Source: Raphanus sativus
Lineage: Eukaryota; Streptophyta; Magnoliopsida; Brassicales; Brassicaceae
DNA length: 64,000 nucleotides
Assembly: GCF_000801105.2 (NCBI RefSeq)
Contig: NC_079519.1
Coordinates: forward strand, 13,142,668-13,206,667
Direction of reading: 5' to 3'
Part shown: one piece after another, positions 34,047 through 43,649 of the stretch
Position numbering within the stretch: position 1 is the first letter of the stretch
Layout: the number at the start of each line of letters is the position of its first letter
Notes under the pieces: model-generated
Database searches by the model: none
Told to the model about the DNA's origin: nothing
The model's input: only the letters and a program-made list of their open reading frames with translations
Translations under genes and position numbers: made by a program

Positions 34047-35168
34047 AAGGAGTCGGATCAACCGCCTGAAGCTGTACCTACAGATGAGGAAGAGGCAGAA
34101 CAACCTATTGAGACTGTTCCGACTGAAGCAGAGCGACCCGCTGGGGTTGTTCCACCGACTGCAGCACCTTCTCCTGCTCGTCAGTATGTACCAAAGGTAC
34201 CCTACCCTGTTCCAGCTAAGGTTACACGCAAGGATAAGGAGGAGATGAAGTGCAGGAAGATGCTGGAAGACTTAACTGTCAAGCTCCCTCTGATGAGTGC
34301 GATCAAGATGATACCATACATGCGTAGCTTTGTGAAGGGACTGATCTCTGGGAAGTTATCTGATGACAGCGAGTTCATGATTGTCTCTAAAGAGTGCAGT
34401 GCAGTGCTCCAGAACAAAAGGATCAAGAAACTGGGTGATCCGGGAAAATTTGTCCTCTCGGTTCAGATTGGGAGAACAGTCTTCTCATGCTCACTGGTCG
34501 ATCTAGGGTCAAGCATAAACCTCATGCCCTATTATGTGGCTAAGCGCCTTGTATACATGGACTTCAAGCCTACCAGGATGTGCCTAGTGTTTGCTGATCG
34601 ATCTGTGAAGTCTCCAGTTGGGATCCTTGAAGATCTTCAAGTTTTGGTTGGGAACACACTGTTCCCTGCCGATTTCGTTGTTCTGGAACTCGAAGAGGAG
34701 TCAAAAGATCTCCTGATCCTGGGCAGACCATTCCTATGCACTGTTGGAGCTATCATTGATGTCCGACAAGGAAAGATTGATCTCCATCTTGGAGATATTG
34801 TGATGAAGTTTGAGATGAATCAGAAGCTCAAGAAGCCGATGTTGGATGGACAAACCTTCATTGTCCAAGAAGATGGTGATCCGCTAGAGCCGCATGAGAG
34901 AATGATTGAGGACATTCTCACTGATGATCTTCTTGAACTCGCCTTAGTCAGAGCTGAAGCCGAGCAGAGCTTAGAGAGTGTTGATGCTGATGCATATGCC
35001 AAGTTCCTGGATTCAGCCAGGAGTATTGAAAGGATGGTGGCAAATCTAAGTCTGGGGGAGAACAGCGAGTCCAGCACATCGGCTGGAACAACCGCGCCTC
35101 AGAACCCGTCTGTTCCGGCAGCTCAGACCGATGACTCATGGAGCGAGCTGAAAGCTCCAAAGGTATAG
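34047..35168 (+). pseudogene. Athila-like protease region
   Basis: The frame is continuous with gag and pol. The protease active-site motif appears as DLGSSIN (about residue 86 counted from the Met at 34245), as in many Athila-type elements where D-L/T-G-(A/S)-S is found. The flap and ILGRPFL motifs follow (LLILGRPFLCTVGAIIDV). The section closes with a TAG at 35166-35168 just before the RT frame, which continues in the same phase. It would cleave the polyprotein. Confidence 0.8.
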
Positions 35169-36808
35169 CTCAAATCCCTTCCCAAGGGACTCAAGTATGC
35201 ATTTCTTGGACCCAATTCTACATACCCTGTCATTGTGAATGCTGACCTGAACAATGCTGAGATTGCTCTGCTTTCGTGTGAACTGAGGAAATATCGTAAG
35301 GCATTAGGTTATTATCTAGCTGACATACCTGGCATTTCACCTGATCTGTGCATGCATAGAATACACCTGGAAGATGAATCGATGACTTCTGTAGAACATC
35401 AGAGAAGGTTAAACCCGAATCTAAAAGAAGTTGTAAAGAAAGAGATAATGAAACTTCTAGAAGCTGGTGTGATCTATGCGATTTCTGATAGTAAGTGGGT
35501 TAGTCATGTTCATGTAGTGCCTAAGAAGGGTGGGATCACTGTGATAACCAATGAACAGAATGATTTGATCCCTACTAGAACAGTTTCTGGTCATCGCATG
35601 TGCATTGATTTTCGTAAGTTGAATGCTGCGACTCGTAAGGATCACTTCCCACTTCCTTTTATTGATCAAATGTTTGAGAGATTGGCTAACCACCCTTACT
35701 ATTGCTTTTTAGATGGTTATTCAGGTTTCTTTCAGATTCTCATCCACCCAGACGATCAGGAGAAGACGACGTTCACATGCCCCTATGGAATATATGCATA
35801 CAGAAGGATGCCCTTCGGCTTGTGCAATGCTCCAGCGACCTTCCAACGCTGCATGATGTCGATTTTTACTGATCTGATCGAAGACATAATGGAGGTTTTC
35901 ATGGACGATTTCAGCATCTATGGAAGCTCCTTTCATGTCTGTTTGTCAAATTTGTGCAGGGTGCTGAAGCGATGCGAGGAGAAGCATCTGGTGCTGAACT
36001 GGGAGAAATGTTACTTCATGGTCATAGATGGGATTGTTCTGGGACACAAGAGATCAGAGAAAGGCATTGAGGTGGATAAGGCAAAGATCGAGGTCATGAT
36101 GAGTCTGCAACCACCGACTTCAATGAAAGTAATCAGGAGTTTCTTGGGACACGCTGGTTTCTATAGGAGGTTCATCCAGGACTTCTCTAAGATCGCGAGA
36201 CCACTCACTCGGTTGCTCTGCAAAGAAGCTCAGTTCGCCTTTGACAGCGACTGCCTAGCCGCATTCCACACGATCAAGGGAGCTCTAATCAGTGCACCAG
36301 TTGTCCAACCTCCAGACGATCAAGGGAGCTCTAATCAGTGCACCAGTTGTCCAACCTCCAGACTGGGATCTTCCTTTTGAGATCATGCAAGTGATTTTGC
36401 AGTGGGAGCAGTCCTTGGATAGCGTAAAAAAAGAAGCTTCACGTGATATACTATGCAAGCAGGACCTTAGATGAAGCTCAGTGCCGATACGCAACCACAG
36501 AGAAGGAGCTCCTTGCCATCGTGTTCGCTTTTGAGAAGTTTAGGTCCTATCTGGTTGGATCAAAGGTGATTGTGCACACAGACCACGCGGCTCTCAAGTA
36601 CCTACTCACGAAGAAGGATGCTAAACCGTGGCTCTTAAGATGGATTCTCTTACTCCAAGAATTTGATATGGAGATAAGAGACAAGAATGAAGTTGATAAT
36701 GGAGTAGCATATCAATTCTCCAGGATGAAAGTGTCAGATGAGACAGTTCTTGACGAGAAACAACCAATGGAATACGTCAATGCGATTGGTCTGTGCAACT
36801 TGGAATAG
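35169..36808 (+). pseudogene. Athila-like reverse transcriptase and RNase H, frameshifted
   Basis: RT motifs run from GVIYAISDSKWVSHVHVVPK through CIDFRKLNAATRKDHFPLPF to the catalytic FMDD (35898-35909). The connection GHAGFYRRFIQDFSKIARPL follows. A 46-bp tandem duplication at 36271-36362 shifts the frame. RNase H continues in another frame with [20 protein letters not shown] and [11 protein letters not shown], and an internal TAG near 36419 lies just before it. The enzyme would copy element RNA and remove the RNA strand. The duplication alone would inactivate it. Confidence 0.9.
36271..36362 (+). repeat. 46-bp exact tandem duplication in RT
   Basis: 36271-36316 and 36317-36362 are identical (CGATCAAGGGAGCTCTAATC...). 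A length of 46 is not a multiple of three, so it causes the frame change between RT and RNase H. Confidence 0.95.
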
Positions 36809-37876
36809 TCGTCACCTGTCATCAGACTGTTCCCGCGTAGAAGGAGCATTCGTTGCAGTGATCCAGAAGCAGTACCCGAACCTTCCATGGTTTGCCGAGA
36901 TTGCCAACTTCTTGGCAGCTGAGAAAGAGCCTTTGAGGTTCACTGGGAATGAGAAGAGGAAATTTCTAAGGGAAGCGAGGCACTACTTCTGGGATGAGCC
37001 GTATCTATATCGGCAAGGCAAGGATGGGATCTTCAGGAGGTGTGTTCCAGAGGCTAATATTCCAGGGATCCTTCACCACTGTCACGGTTCCTCTTATGCT
37101 GGTCACTTTGCCACCTTCAAGACAGTTTCCAATATCCTCCAAGCCGGTTTCTGGTGGCCCACTATGTTCAGAGATGCTCACGCTTTCATATCACGATGCA
37201 ATTCATGCCAAAGGATGGGGAGTATAAGCAAGAGAAACGAGATGCCTCAGAACTACATCTTGGAAGTTGAAGTGTTCGACTGCTGGGGGATCGATTTCAT
37301 GGGACCATTCCCAGTCTCTCACAAGAATGAGTACATCTTAGTTGCTGTGGACTATGTCTCCAAGTGGGTAGAAGCAATTGCTAGTCCAACCAATGATGCG
37401 CGAGTTGTAACCAAGATGTTCACCTCCATCATCTTTCCAAGATTTGGAGTGCCTAGAGTGGTTATAAGCGATGGTGGAACTCACTTCATCAATAAATTGT
37501 TCCAAGGATTGCTGAGCAAGAATGGTGTGAAACACAAGGTTGCAACCGCCTATCATCCCCAAACAAGTAGTCAAGTGGAAGTTTCCAACAGAGAGATCAA
37601 GAGCATCCTCCAGAAGACTGTCAACACCACCCGCAAGGACTGGTCCCTTAAGCTTGACGATGCTCTCTGGGCGTACAGAACAGCCTACAAGACCCCTTTA
37701 GGGACCACTCCCTATCATCTGGTCTATAGCAAGGCGTGCCACCTACCTGTTGAGCTAGAGTACAAGACTGCTTGGGCTGTCAGACTACTCAACTTCGACA
37801 TCAAACCCGCCAAGGAAAGCCGAACCATTCAGATCCACGAGTTGGAGGAGATCAGGCATCTGGCCTATGAGAGTTC
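36809..37876 (+). pseudogene. Athila-like integrase, 3'-truncated
   Basis: The frame differs from that of RNase H. A zinc-binding HHCC region ([12 protein letters not shown] ... CNSCQ, about 37075-37207) is followed by the catalytic core: D in [10 protein letters not shown] in VISDGGTHF and E in [12 protein letters not shown], all present. The C-terminus stops in [10 protein letters not shown], where the 3' LTR begins directly. No 3' end of pol, env-like region or polypurine tract is present. An internal deletion has joined integrase to the LTR. Confidence 0.85.
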
Positions 37877-39052
37877 TACGAGCATTTCTAGCTAATGAAT
37901 CAGTGATATATGGTGTTTTTCACATCATTGTATATATATTTTCATTTATTTCAAGTCACTAATTCGTGTCAGTCTAGTCATTTTTGACATTTTACAGGTC
38001 TGGAGTTAGTAGAAGAAAGAAGAGAAGGTGCATGATGAAAAGATGTCCTTTTGGAGCAATTCTTCGAAGAACACTCAAGTGGAACAGTCCCGAGACTGTT
38101 CTCTCTCAAGCGGAACAAGCAGACGGAGTGATCCGGAGATTGTTCCCGACAAATATGGAAACTCCTATTCCGGGAATTAAAGCCATGTTACCCTAATCTA
38201 TTTTCTTCTGATTGGCGCCTCCATATAAAACGCCATCTATCAATTTATTATTTTACTACGCTAGTTTTTACAAGAAAACACTGAATTTGCGATCTGTAAC
38301 TTGTAAGGGAGAAGAATTCATCCTCTCATAGAGAAGATCATCTGAACCCTATTGTTTTCTACTCGTTCTTATGCAATTTTATTCAGGATTTATGTCTTTG
38401 ATTCTCTGTATCATGATCGAGTAGTAGCCTTGCTCGCCTAGGGTTTTTAGGGTGTTGAGACATGAGTTAAACATAGATAAGCGATTTCATTACTGTTCTT
38501 CATTCATACTGTTCTTACTGCTTTCATTAAACTGATCACTTGATGTTAGATCTGAAGTTCATCACCTAGTTAACCGCTTAGGAGATAACTTGACATGTAT
38601 TGAATGAGCTTAATATCCCTAATCAGCGAAAGTAGATATTAGGGTAGTAAGTGAACTGATCTGACATGTTCTCTAAGGCTTGCAATCGATCCTCATCCCA
38701 ACGACAGTTAGGTGGTGAGATCGATCTGCAAAGCGATCACTGCCACGACAGTGGAGTGTTCCAGCTGAGTGATCCGAGTTCTAGAAAGCACTTTATCGCA
38801 CTTGAATAATTGTTTAACTCCAATTCAACACCCAATGAAATACCCTAGGCTAGCTCTTGTTTAATTGAATCAATCTCATGTTTATTTGCTTGTTAACTAT
38901 CGTCACTTTCAAACCAATTTCTTATCTTCTTCTTAGCTTGATTTCGGAACTCATAGAACTAGAGTGTAGACTGGTCCTCTGGATTTGAATCTCAAATACT
39001 ACAATTGCAACTGTTAACTTGGCAGTAGCAAGGATTCATTTTTAGTGTATCA
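37877..39052 (+). mobile_element. 3' LTR of the Athila-like element
   Basis: It matches 31105-32271 from the same first bases (TACGAGCATTTCTAGC) to TGTATCA, with scattered substitutions and a small insertion near 38170-38190. The right flank begins ATCAG and enters an RNase H-like fragment on the minus strand. Confidence 0.85.
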
Positions 39053-39640
39053 ATCAGCTATCACATTTTCAGTTCTTGGTACGTAACAGATCTTGAAGTC
39101 TAAGTAGCACATCTTGATCATTTGAATCATCTCCAATTCAGTTGAGAAGCTTGGCCAGGCTTGCAGTTTTGTTAGCATTGCAATCAGGTCTTTGCAGTCT
39201 GTGCTAAATCTCTGACAATCTGAATGTTGCAACAATGTTTCATTGCCCATTTCGAGTGTATAGGTGACTCCCTCCTCCTCAAGTTCCTCGTCCCCATCAA
39301 CTGGATCTTCCCCCTGCTATCTTTCCATACCCATTTAAGTCCACTAAACTGATCTGTAGAGGTCAATGAACCATCTATCATGCATATAACACCCAAGCTT
39401 AGGACATGAGGCTCTTGAATAACTTGAAGCTTGGCATTCACTCTCTGCATGCCTAACTAGCTCACCTGGATCCCTGTCTATTCCCCTGAATAACTTATCA
39501 TTGCGAGTTTTCCATATATACCAGATAATCCATGGATATGGGTCCCTATCATCTTCTGGCTTCAGTATGCTATTTTCCTCCAAAACAAATAATCCATACA
39601 CAATATGACATATGTTCATGAATTTACAATATATATTCAT
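39053..39640 (-). pseudogene. RVT_3 (RNase H-like) gene fragment, cut by the LTR
   Basis: Read on the minus strand, three overlapping frames give WIIWYIWKTRNDKLFRG, then VICMIDGSLTSTDQFSG, then HSDCQRFSTDCKDLIAML and ICYVPRTENVIAD. This is the RNase H-like domain (RVT_3) of the many plant LINE-derived proteins. Two frameshifts break it. The fragment ends exactly at the LTR edge. The continuation is not recognised on the other side of the Athila-like element, so the insertion was followed by a deletion or rearrangement. Confidence 0.75.
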
Positions 39641-39770
39641 TCAAAATACTGTATTTGTTTATAAGTATGTTTTCCATAAGTGTTAGATATGCATATAAAT
39701 TTACTCAAAATACTGTGTTACTTCCTATAATTTTTCACTCTAATATATAGTTTTTTTTAGCGGGTTTACA

Positions 39771-42060
39771 TCCCCTATATATTAAAAGGGGTGCACTCAA
39801 TTTAATGCTTTCACACAGACCTGTCCACGTGTCAGTTGGAGAGCAATTTGACTTTAAAATTGTACACGTGTTGCGTTGGTAACATTTCTCACAATAATCC
39901 ACTTCTTATGAACAAACTTAATAATCTTAAAACGTTAACATAACTACGTCGACGAGTTTGTTTGCCAAAAGAGATTTTTATAGTGATAAAAATATCAGAG
40001 GGAGATCATTGGGTATTTTTATCTTCGATGGTCTCGAAAAAAGATTGACACTGTAGTAGTGTCCAACTAACGAAAACAGTTATACATAAATCAAATACTT
40101 TATGAAAGAACCTTCGCTATGTTTTGTTTAAAGCTTATAACCCGTACAGTACCGTTTGAAGATAGGCATCTTTGAGTGGGTGAGATGGATAAGAAAAAAA
40201 GAAACTGAGATCGATACTCAGAAGCTCCCATGACGAAATATCTCATCACCACCTTCAAAGAGGGTCCGTAGATGATTATGATAGCTTCAACGCCTACTTG
40301 GCTGTGTACCTGGCTGATACGTTTATTAGTATAAAACACAGCAGAGGATGAAAGCATAGGAGAAACGTTTGAGCATCAACGGTCTATAATGAAGAATCTT
40401 AACTGTTAAACTGAAAAACATATATGGACCCAATAGTTTGCAACAAACTATGAAAACTTTTGATAACTGTATTTATCTATGACAACATCATTTATCTATG
40501 ACAACAGCATTCTCTACAAGACACTCTATGTTTGTATCATGGACAGTCTGAAATAAATTAATGGCATTGTAGCCGTTATAACAGAAACGATAAAGGGTTG
40601 AAGGAAAAACACATGTCATGCTAATTTTTCTTACTAGCGATAGAAACTAAAATGTTGGAATACTTCACATTTGTGTTATGTGAATTTTAATAATTTTTAT
40701 TATGGTCTCCCATTTTATCTATGAGTAATTCTGACGTAGCACACGTTAATTACAATAACTTGGAATATTTCACATATGTGTTATGTGAATTTAATTTTTT
40801 TTTATGATTATGGTTCAAACTTTAAAACCGACATCGATCAATTGTACCTTTCACAAATTAAACCGGTTTTGTTTAGGTTTGGACAATATTAATGTTTTTG
40901 AGTGATGGGCAAGATGTCGACGATATTAATGTTTTGAGTGATGTGGAAGGTAAATTACTGATAGTCCTAATTTATATATGGAACATAGTTTTGTTATGGC
41001 AAATTAAATATGTAAGAGTAATTGGCAAGGTAAAAATATTTGCGAGTAAATGCGATATTATACCGACATACCACGTTTAAGGAATATGTTTATACTCCAT
41101 TATATAAGACGCGCATTGCCAAGGAATTTTATTTATTCACATATATCACCTCATTCTCCATTCATATACTGAGATCTCATTCTTCAATAATGGCTGCGAT
41201 AACTTCAGTTGCTGATTTGAAACCATTCAAGTCAATGTGGAAGATTAGGGTTAAGATCATTCGTTTGTGGAAGCAGTATTCTGCGGCTGGTGGCCTAACA
41301 ATTGAGATAGTTATAATCGACTCCAATGTATGCTTATTTACTTTCCATATAACAAAATATGATAAATCATGCTGCTTTATTATAATGTTTTCTAAATTTC
41401 AGTTATATTTTCATTTATTTTGTAGGGTGTGAAGATTAGTGTTTCTGTGAAGAAGGCTCTGGTGAATCAGTTTGATTTTGTTGGAGTTCTCCTTAATAAA
41501 CCTCAGGTTCAAACCTATTTATTTCTTAGATCTATTATTTTTCAATACGAGCATATCTAGCGGTATATTGACATGTTAATTAGAAAAAATTACAGATACA
41601 CTCATATTAAGTGTGTTGCTTATGGAGCTCTAGCCCATAATTTAAATGCATTTTGGCGTTCAACTACTGCTGATGTTGTAGTATGTGTTCAAAGGTTATG
41701 GCGAATTGAGTGGGGAGCAGGTAATCTAAATTAATTTGCACTTTTTCAAATTCATAACTGTTTGTTTGTTTCTTATCATCGATATTCTTTTATAGGTGGC
41801 TTCAATTATGTTACAAACTTAGAAAGTGATTCCGATTTTTTTTTTTTGATATTGACATTCCAGATATTAAGTTCTTCAAATCGTAGTAAGAATAATATTC
41901 TTTGTTGTAACTTAATATTACTACACTATAGAAATAAGATATTGAAACTGCCTGATATATTGAAGTTTTGTTTTTGCAGGATTCCAATCACTGAATTCCG
42001 AAATGGCAAAGTTATTTCTATTTTATTTAGTTTACCGTTGGTTTTATAATACCCTATTTA
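39771..42060 (+). mobile_element. Probable Helitron remnant carrying an RPA-like gene
   Basis: TCCCCTATATATTAAAAGGG at 39771, preceded by A, resembles the TC 5' terminus of larger Brassicaceae Helitrons, and GTGTCAGTTGGAGAGC-like words follow. A broken RPA1-like gene lies downstream at 41190, the class of accessory gene known from plant Helitrons. I did not find a hairpin plus CTRR 3' end, so the right limit is nominal. Several short direct repeats (20-60 bp) at 40460-40930 suggest local decay. Confidence 0.45.
41190..41860 (+). pseudogene. RPA1-like OB-fold protein fragment (DUF223 type)
   Basis: The first exon (41190-41327) encodes SVADLKPFKSMWKIRVKIIR, then LWKQYSAAGG. A GT-AG intron leads to exon 2 (41426-41506; VKISVSVKKALVNQFD). 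Exon 3 (about 41597-41720) encodes IKCVAYGALAHNLNAFW and VVVCVQRLWRIEWG, and exon 4 starts at 41796 (GGFNYVTNL). These match the N-terminal OB-fold of the Brassicaceae RPA70-like family, which binds single-stranded DNA. The exon 2-3 join is out of phase by one base and a T-run disrupts exon 4, so it is broken and lacks the later OB-folds. A TATATAAG box lies at about 41101. Confidence 0.7.
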
Positions 42061-42663
42061 TATTTAGACCATTCTTTGTATTTTACAGGATGAGATATGC
42101 ATTGTTTTTATAATGAAATTTTACTATTTTATCTTTACATGTGTCTCTATGTTGACAACGGTTTCGTAGTTACTTTATAATAATTAAACAAAACAATAGA
42201 TGTGATCCTGTTGAAGAACTATATTCTTTAATATACTGATTGTTAAGCACAAAACAATAGGAAATAAATTTAGTTTTTTTGCTCTCTAATTCTTTTGGAA
42301 CCAAACAGATTATAGACTATCGAATATGTTATTCGAATGGTTTAGATTTCAAAACCATCAATTTCTAAATTATATTTCCCTTTTTTTTTCTGATGCCAAA
42401 AAAAAAAAAAGATGGTCTATTGACGGATGCAATCAGATGCTGAGGGAGAACTAAATTGAGGAATACCTGTGTCGGAATCAAAGACATATTAAATGGTTGA
42501 GGTTTTGTGAAGGATGACGGACTCTACGGCAGCTCCATTGTCGCGATTTTCTTCCAAACTCATGAAAGTTATATTCATCGTCGAAGGAAGATTCGTGGAA
42601 ATGATTGATCTTATCCCCAATTAAGACGATGACGGTGTTACGGATCGGAGAGGAGGAAAGATG
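42061..42663. other. Intergenic sequence left of the Tat element
   Basis: AT-rich sequence with T and A homopolymers near 42380-42410, then a less AT-rich stretch (42420-42660) ending GGAGAGGAGGAAAGATG at the LTR. The related flank past 54142 (AAGAAGTTTTG) may be the other half of the insertion site. No gene is recognised. Confidence 0.4.
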
Positions 42664-43211
42664 TGTGAGGGGTAAAACTCACACCTAGATTCTAGATCAG
42701 GTTTAATGTTTAGAAAAGGTTAGGGAAAGATAATCGCGGGCTGAATCCCGTAAGAACTTGTAGAATAAACTTCGATTTGTATTGATATAATGGAAAAAGG
42801 ATGGTCACAAAAGATGATCTTTGATGAATACAAAGATTTATAAGAATATTACAATCAGAATGTTTTGATGAATGTTGAATGAAATATGAATGAAGTCGGA
42901 TCCTCTTTTCAGTCCTCGACCTTCTCTTTAAATAGCCTTGGACTTCTTTAGGTTGTCTTCAACGAATCTCCGAGATCTTCTCCGCTTGAGGTGGAATCCG
43001 CAACAGCTTCCCTTTGATCGGGTCCTGCGCTTCTTCTTGTTATGACGTGAGCTTCCTCTTCACTGTGACCTCTTTAAAGATTGCCTTAGCTTTCAGCCTT
43101 CGGCTTCAACTTAGCTCCTTTTAGATGTCGAACTCGTGATGGGCCAGTCGCGGCCTGTTATCGTCTTTCATTATTCGGCAATCAGCTACCGAGCCATATT
43201 CGGGCCCAACA
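42664..43211 (-). mobile_element. 3' LTR of Tat-lineage element 1
   Basis: On the minus strand it reads TGTTGGGCCCGAATATGG... and ends ...TTTTACCCCTCACA. It is nearly identical to 53597-54141. The outer five bases (AGATG, 42659-42663) match AGAAG (54142-54146) at four of five positions, a plausible decayed target duplication. A polypurine tract lies just inside at 43212-43224. Confidence 0.9.
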
Positions 43212-43224
43212 GTTGCCCCCAGCT
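43212..43224 (-). other. Polypurine tract of Tat element 1
   Basis: The minus strand reads AGCTGGGGGCAAC directly before the LTR start TGTTGGGCCCG, which defines element polarity as minus. Confidence 0.8.
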
Positions 43225-43425
43225 CTCGAGATGAGGTTTCGTTATTCTCGGGAGCTAGACCTAGCCGCCCAAGCTAGATTCTCTTGTTGAGATCATGATT
43301 ACTAACTATCTCAACCATATTTATTTTTATCTGATCGAACGGCTGTAAATTCCCTTCGATTAAATCGATGGTTTGGATTAATAGGAGTTTGAAATATAGT
43401 TTCCGATTTCCGAGACATGATGGGA

Positions 43426-43432
43426 TATAAAG
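43426..43432 (+). promoter_or_regulatory. TATA box of the Tat antisense gene
   Basis: TATAAAG on the plus strand is followed by TACATGTCTCTCCACTTCC and a pyrimidine-rich leader about 220 bp before the first ATG of the antisense gene. The same arrangement is kept in the second copy on the opposite strand (TATAAAG near 59621-59627). A CAAGGTAACT donor-like site in the leader (about 43486) may start a 5'-UTR intron. Confidence 0.5.
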
Positions 43433-43649
43433 CTGCGAGTATTAACTACATGTCTCTCCACTTCCTCCACGCCTCCGACGGTTTCCAAGGTAACTTCTCC
43501 TTCTTCCTTTATTTTACAGCACGTTTTTTTTTTTTTTATCTCTGTTTTGAATTCGATTTTCATCCCTAAGTTCTTTAAAGATTTCATTCTTGCTCATCTC
43601 AACCCGATCCTTCCTCTTTCGCTTCTCCTCTCTTTTCCTTTTACTTACA

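Noticed and set aside
42420..42660. Possible host gene exon cut by the Tat element
   Set aside because: The sequence is less AT-rich and could be coding, but no frame spans the insertion and no domain is recognised.
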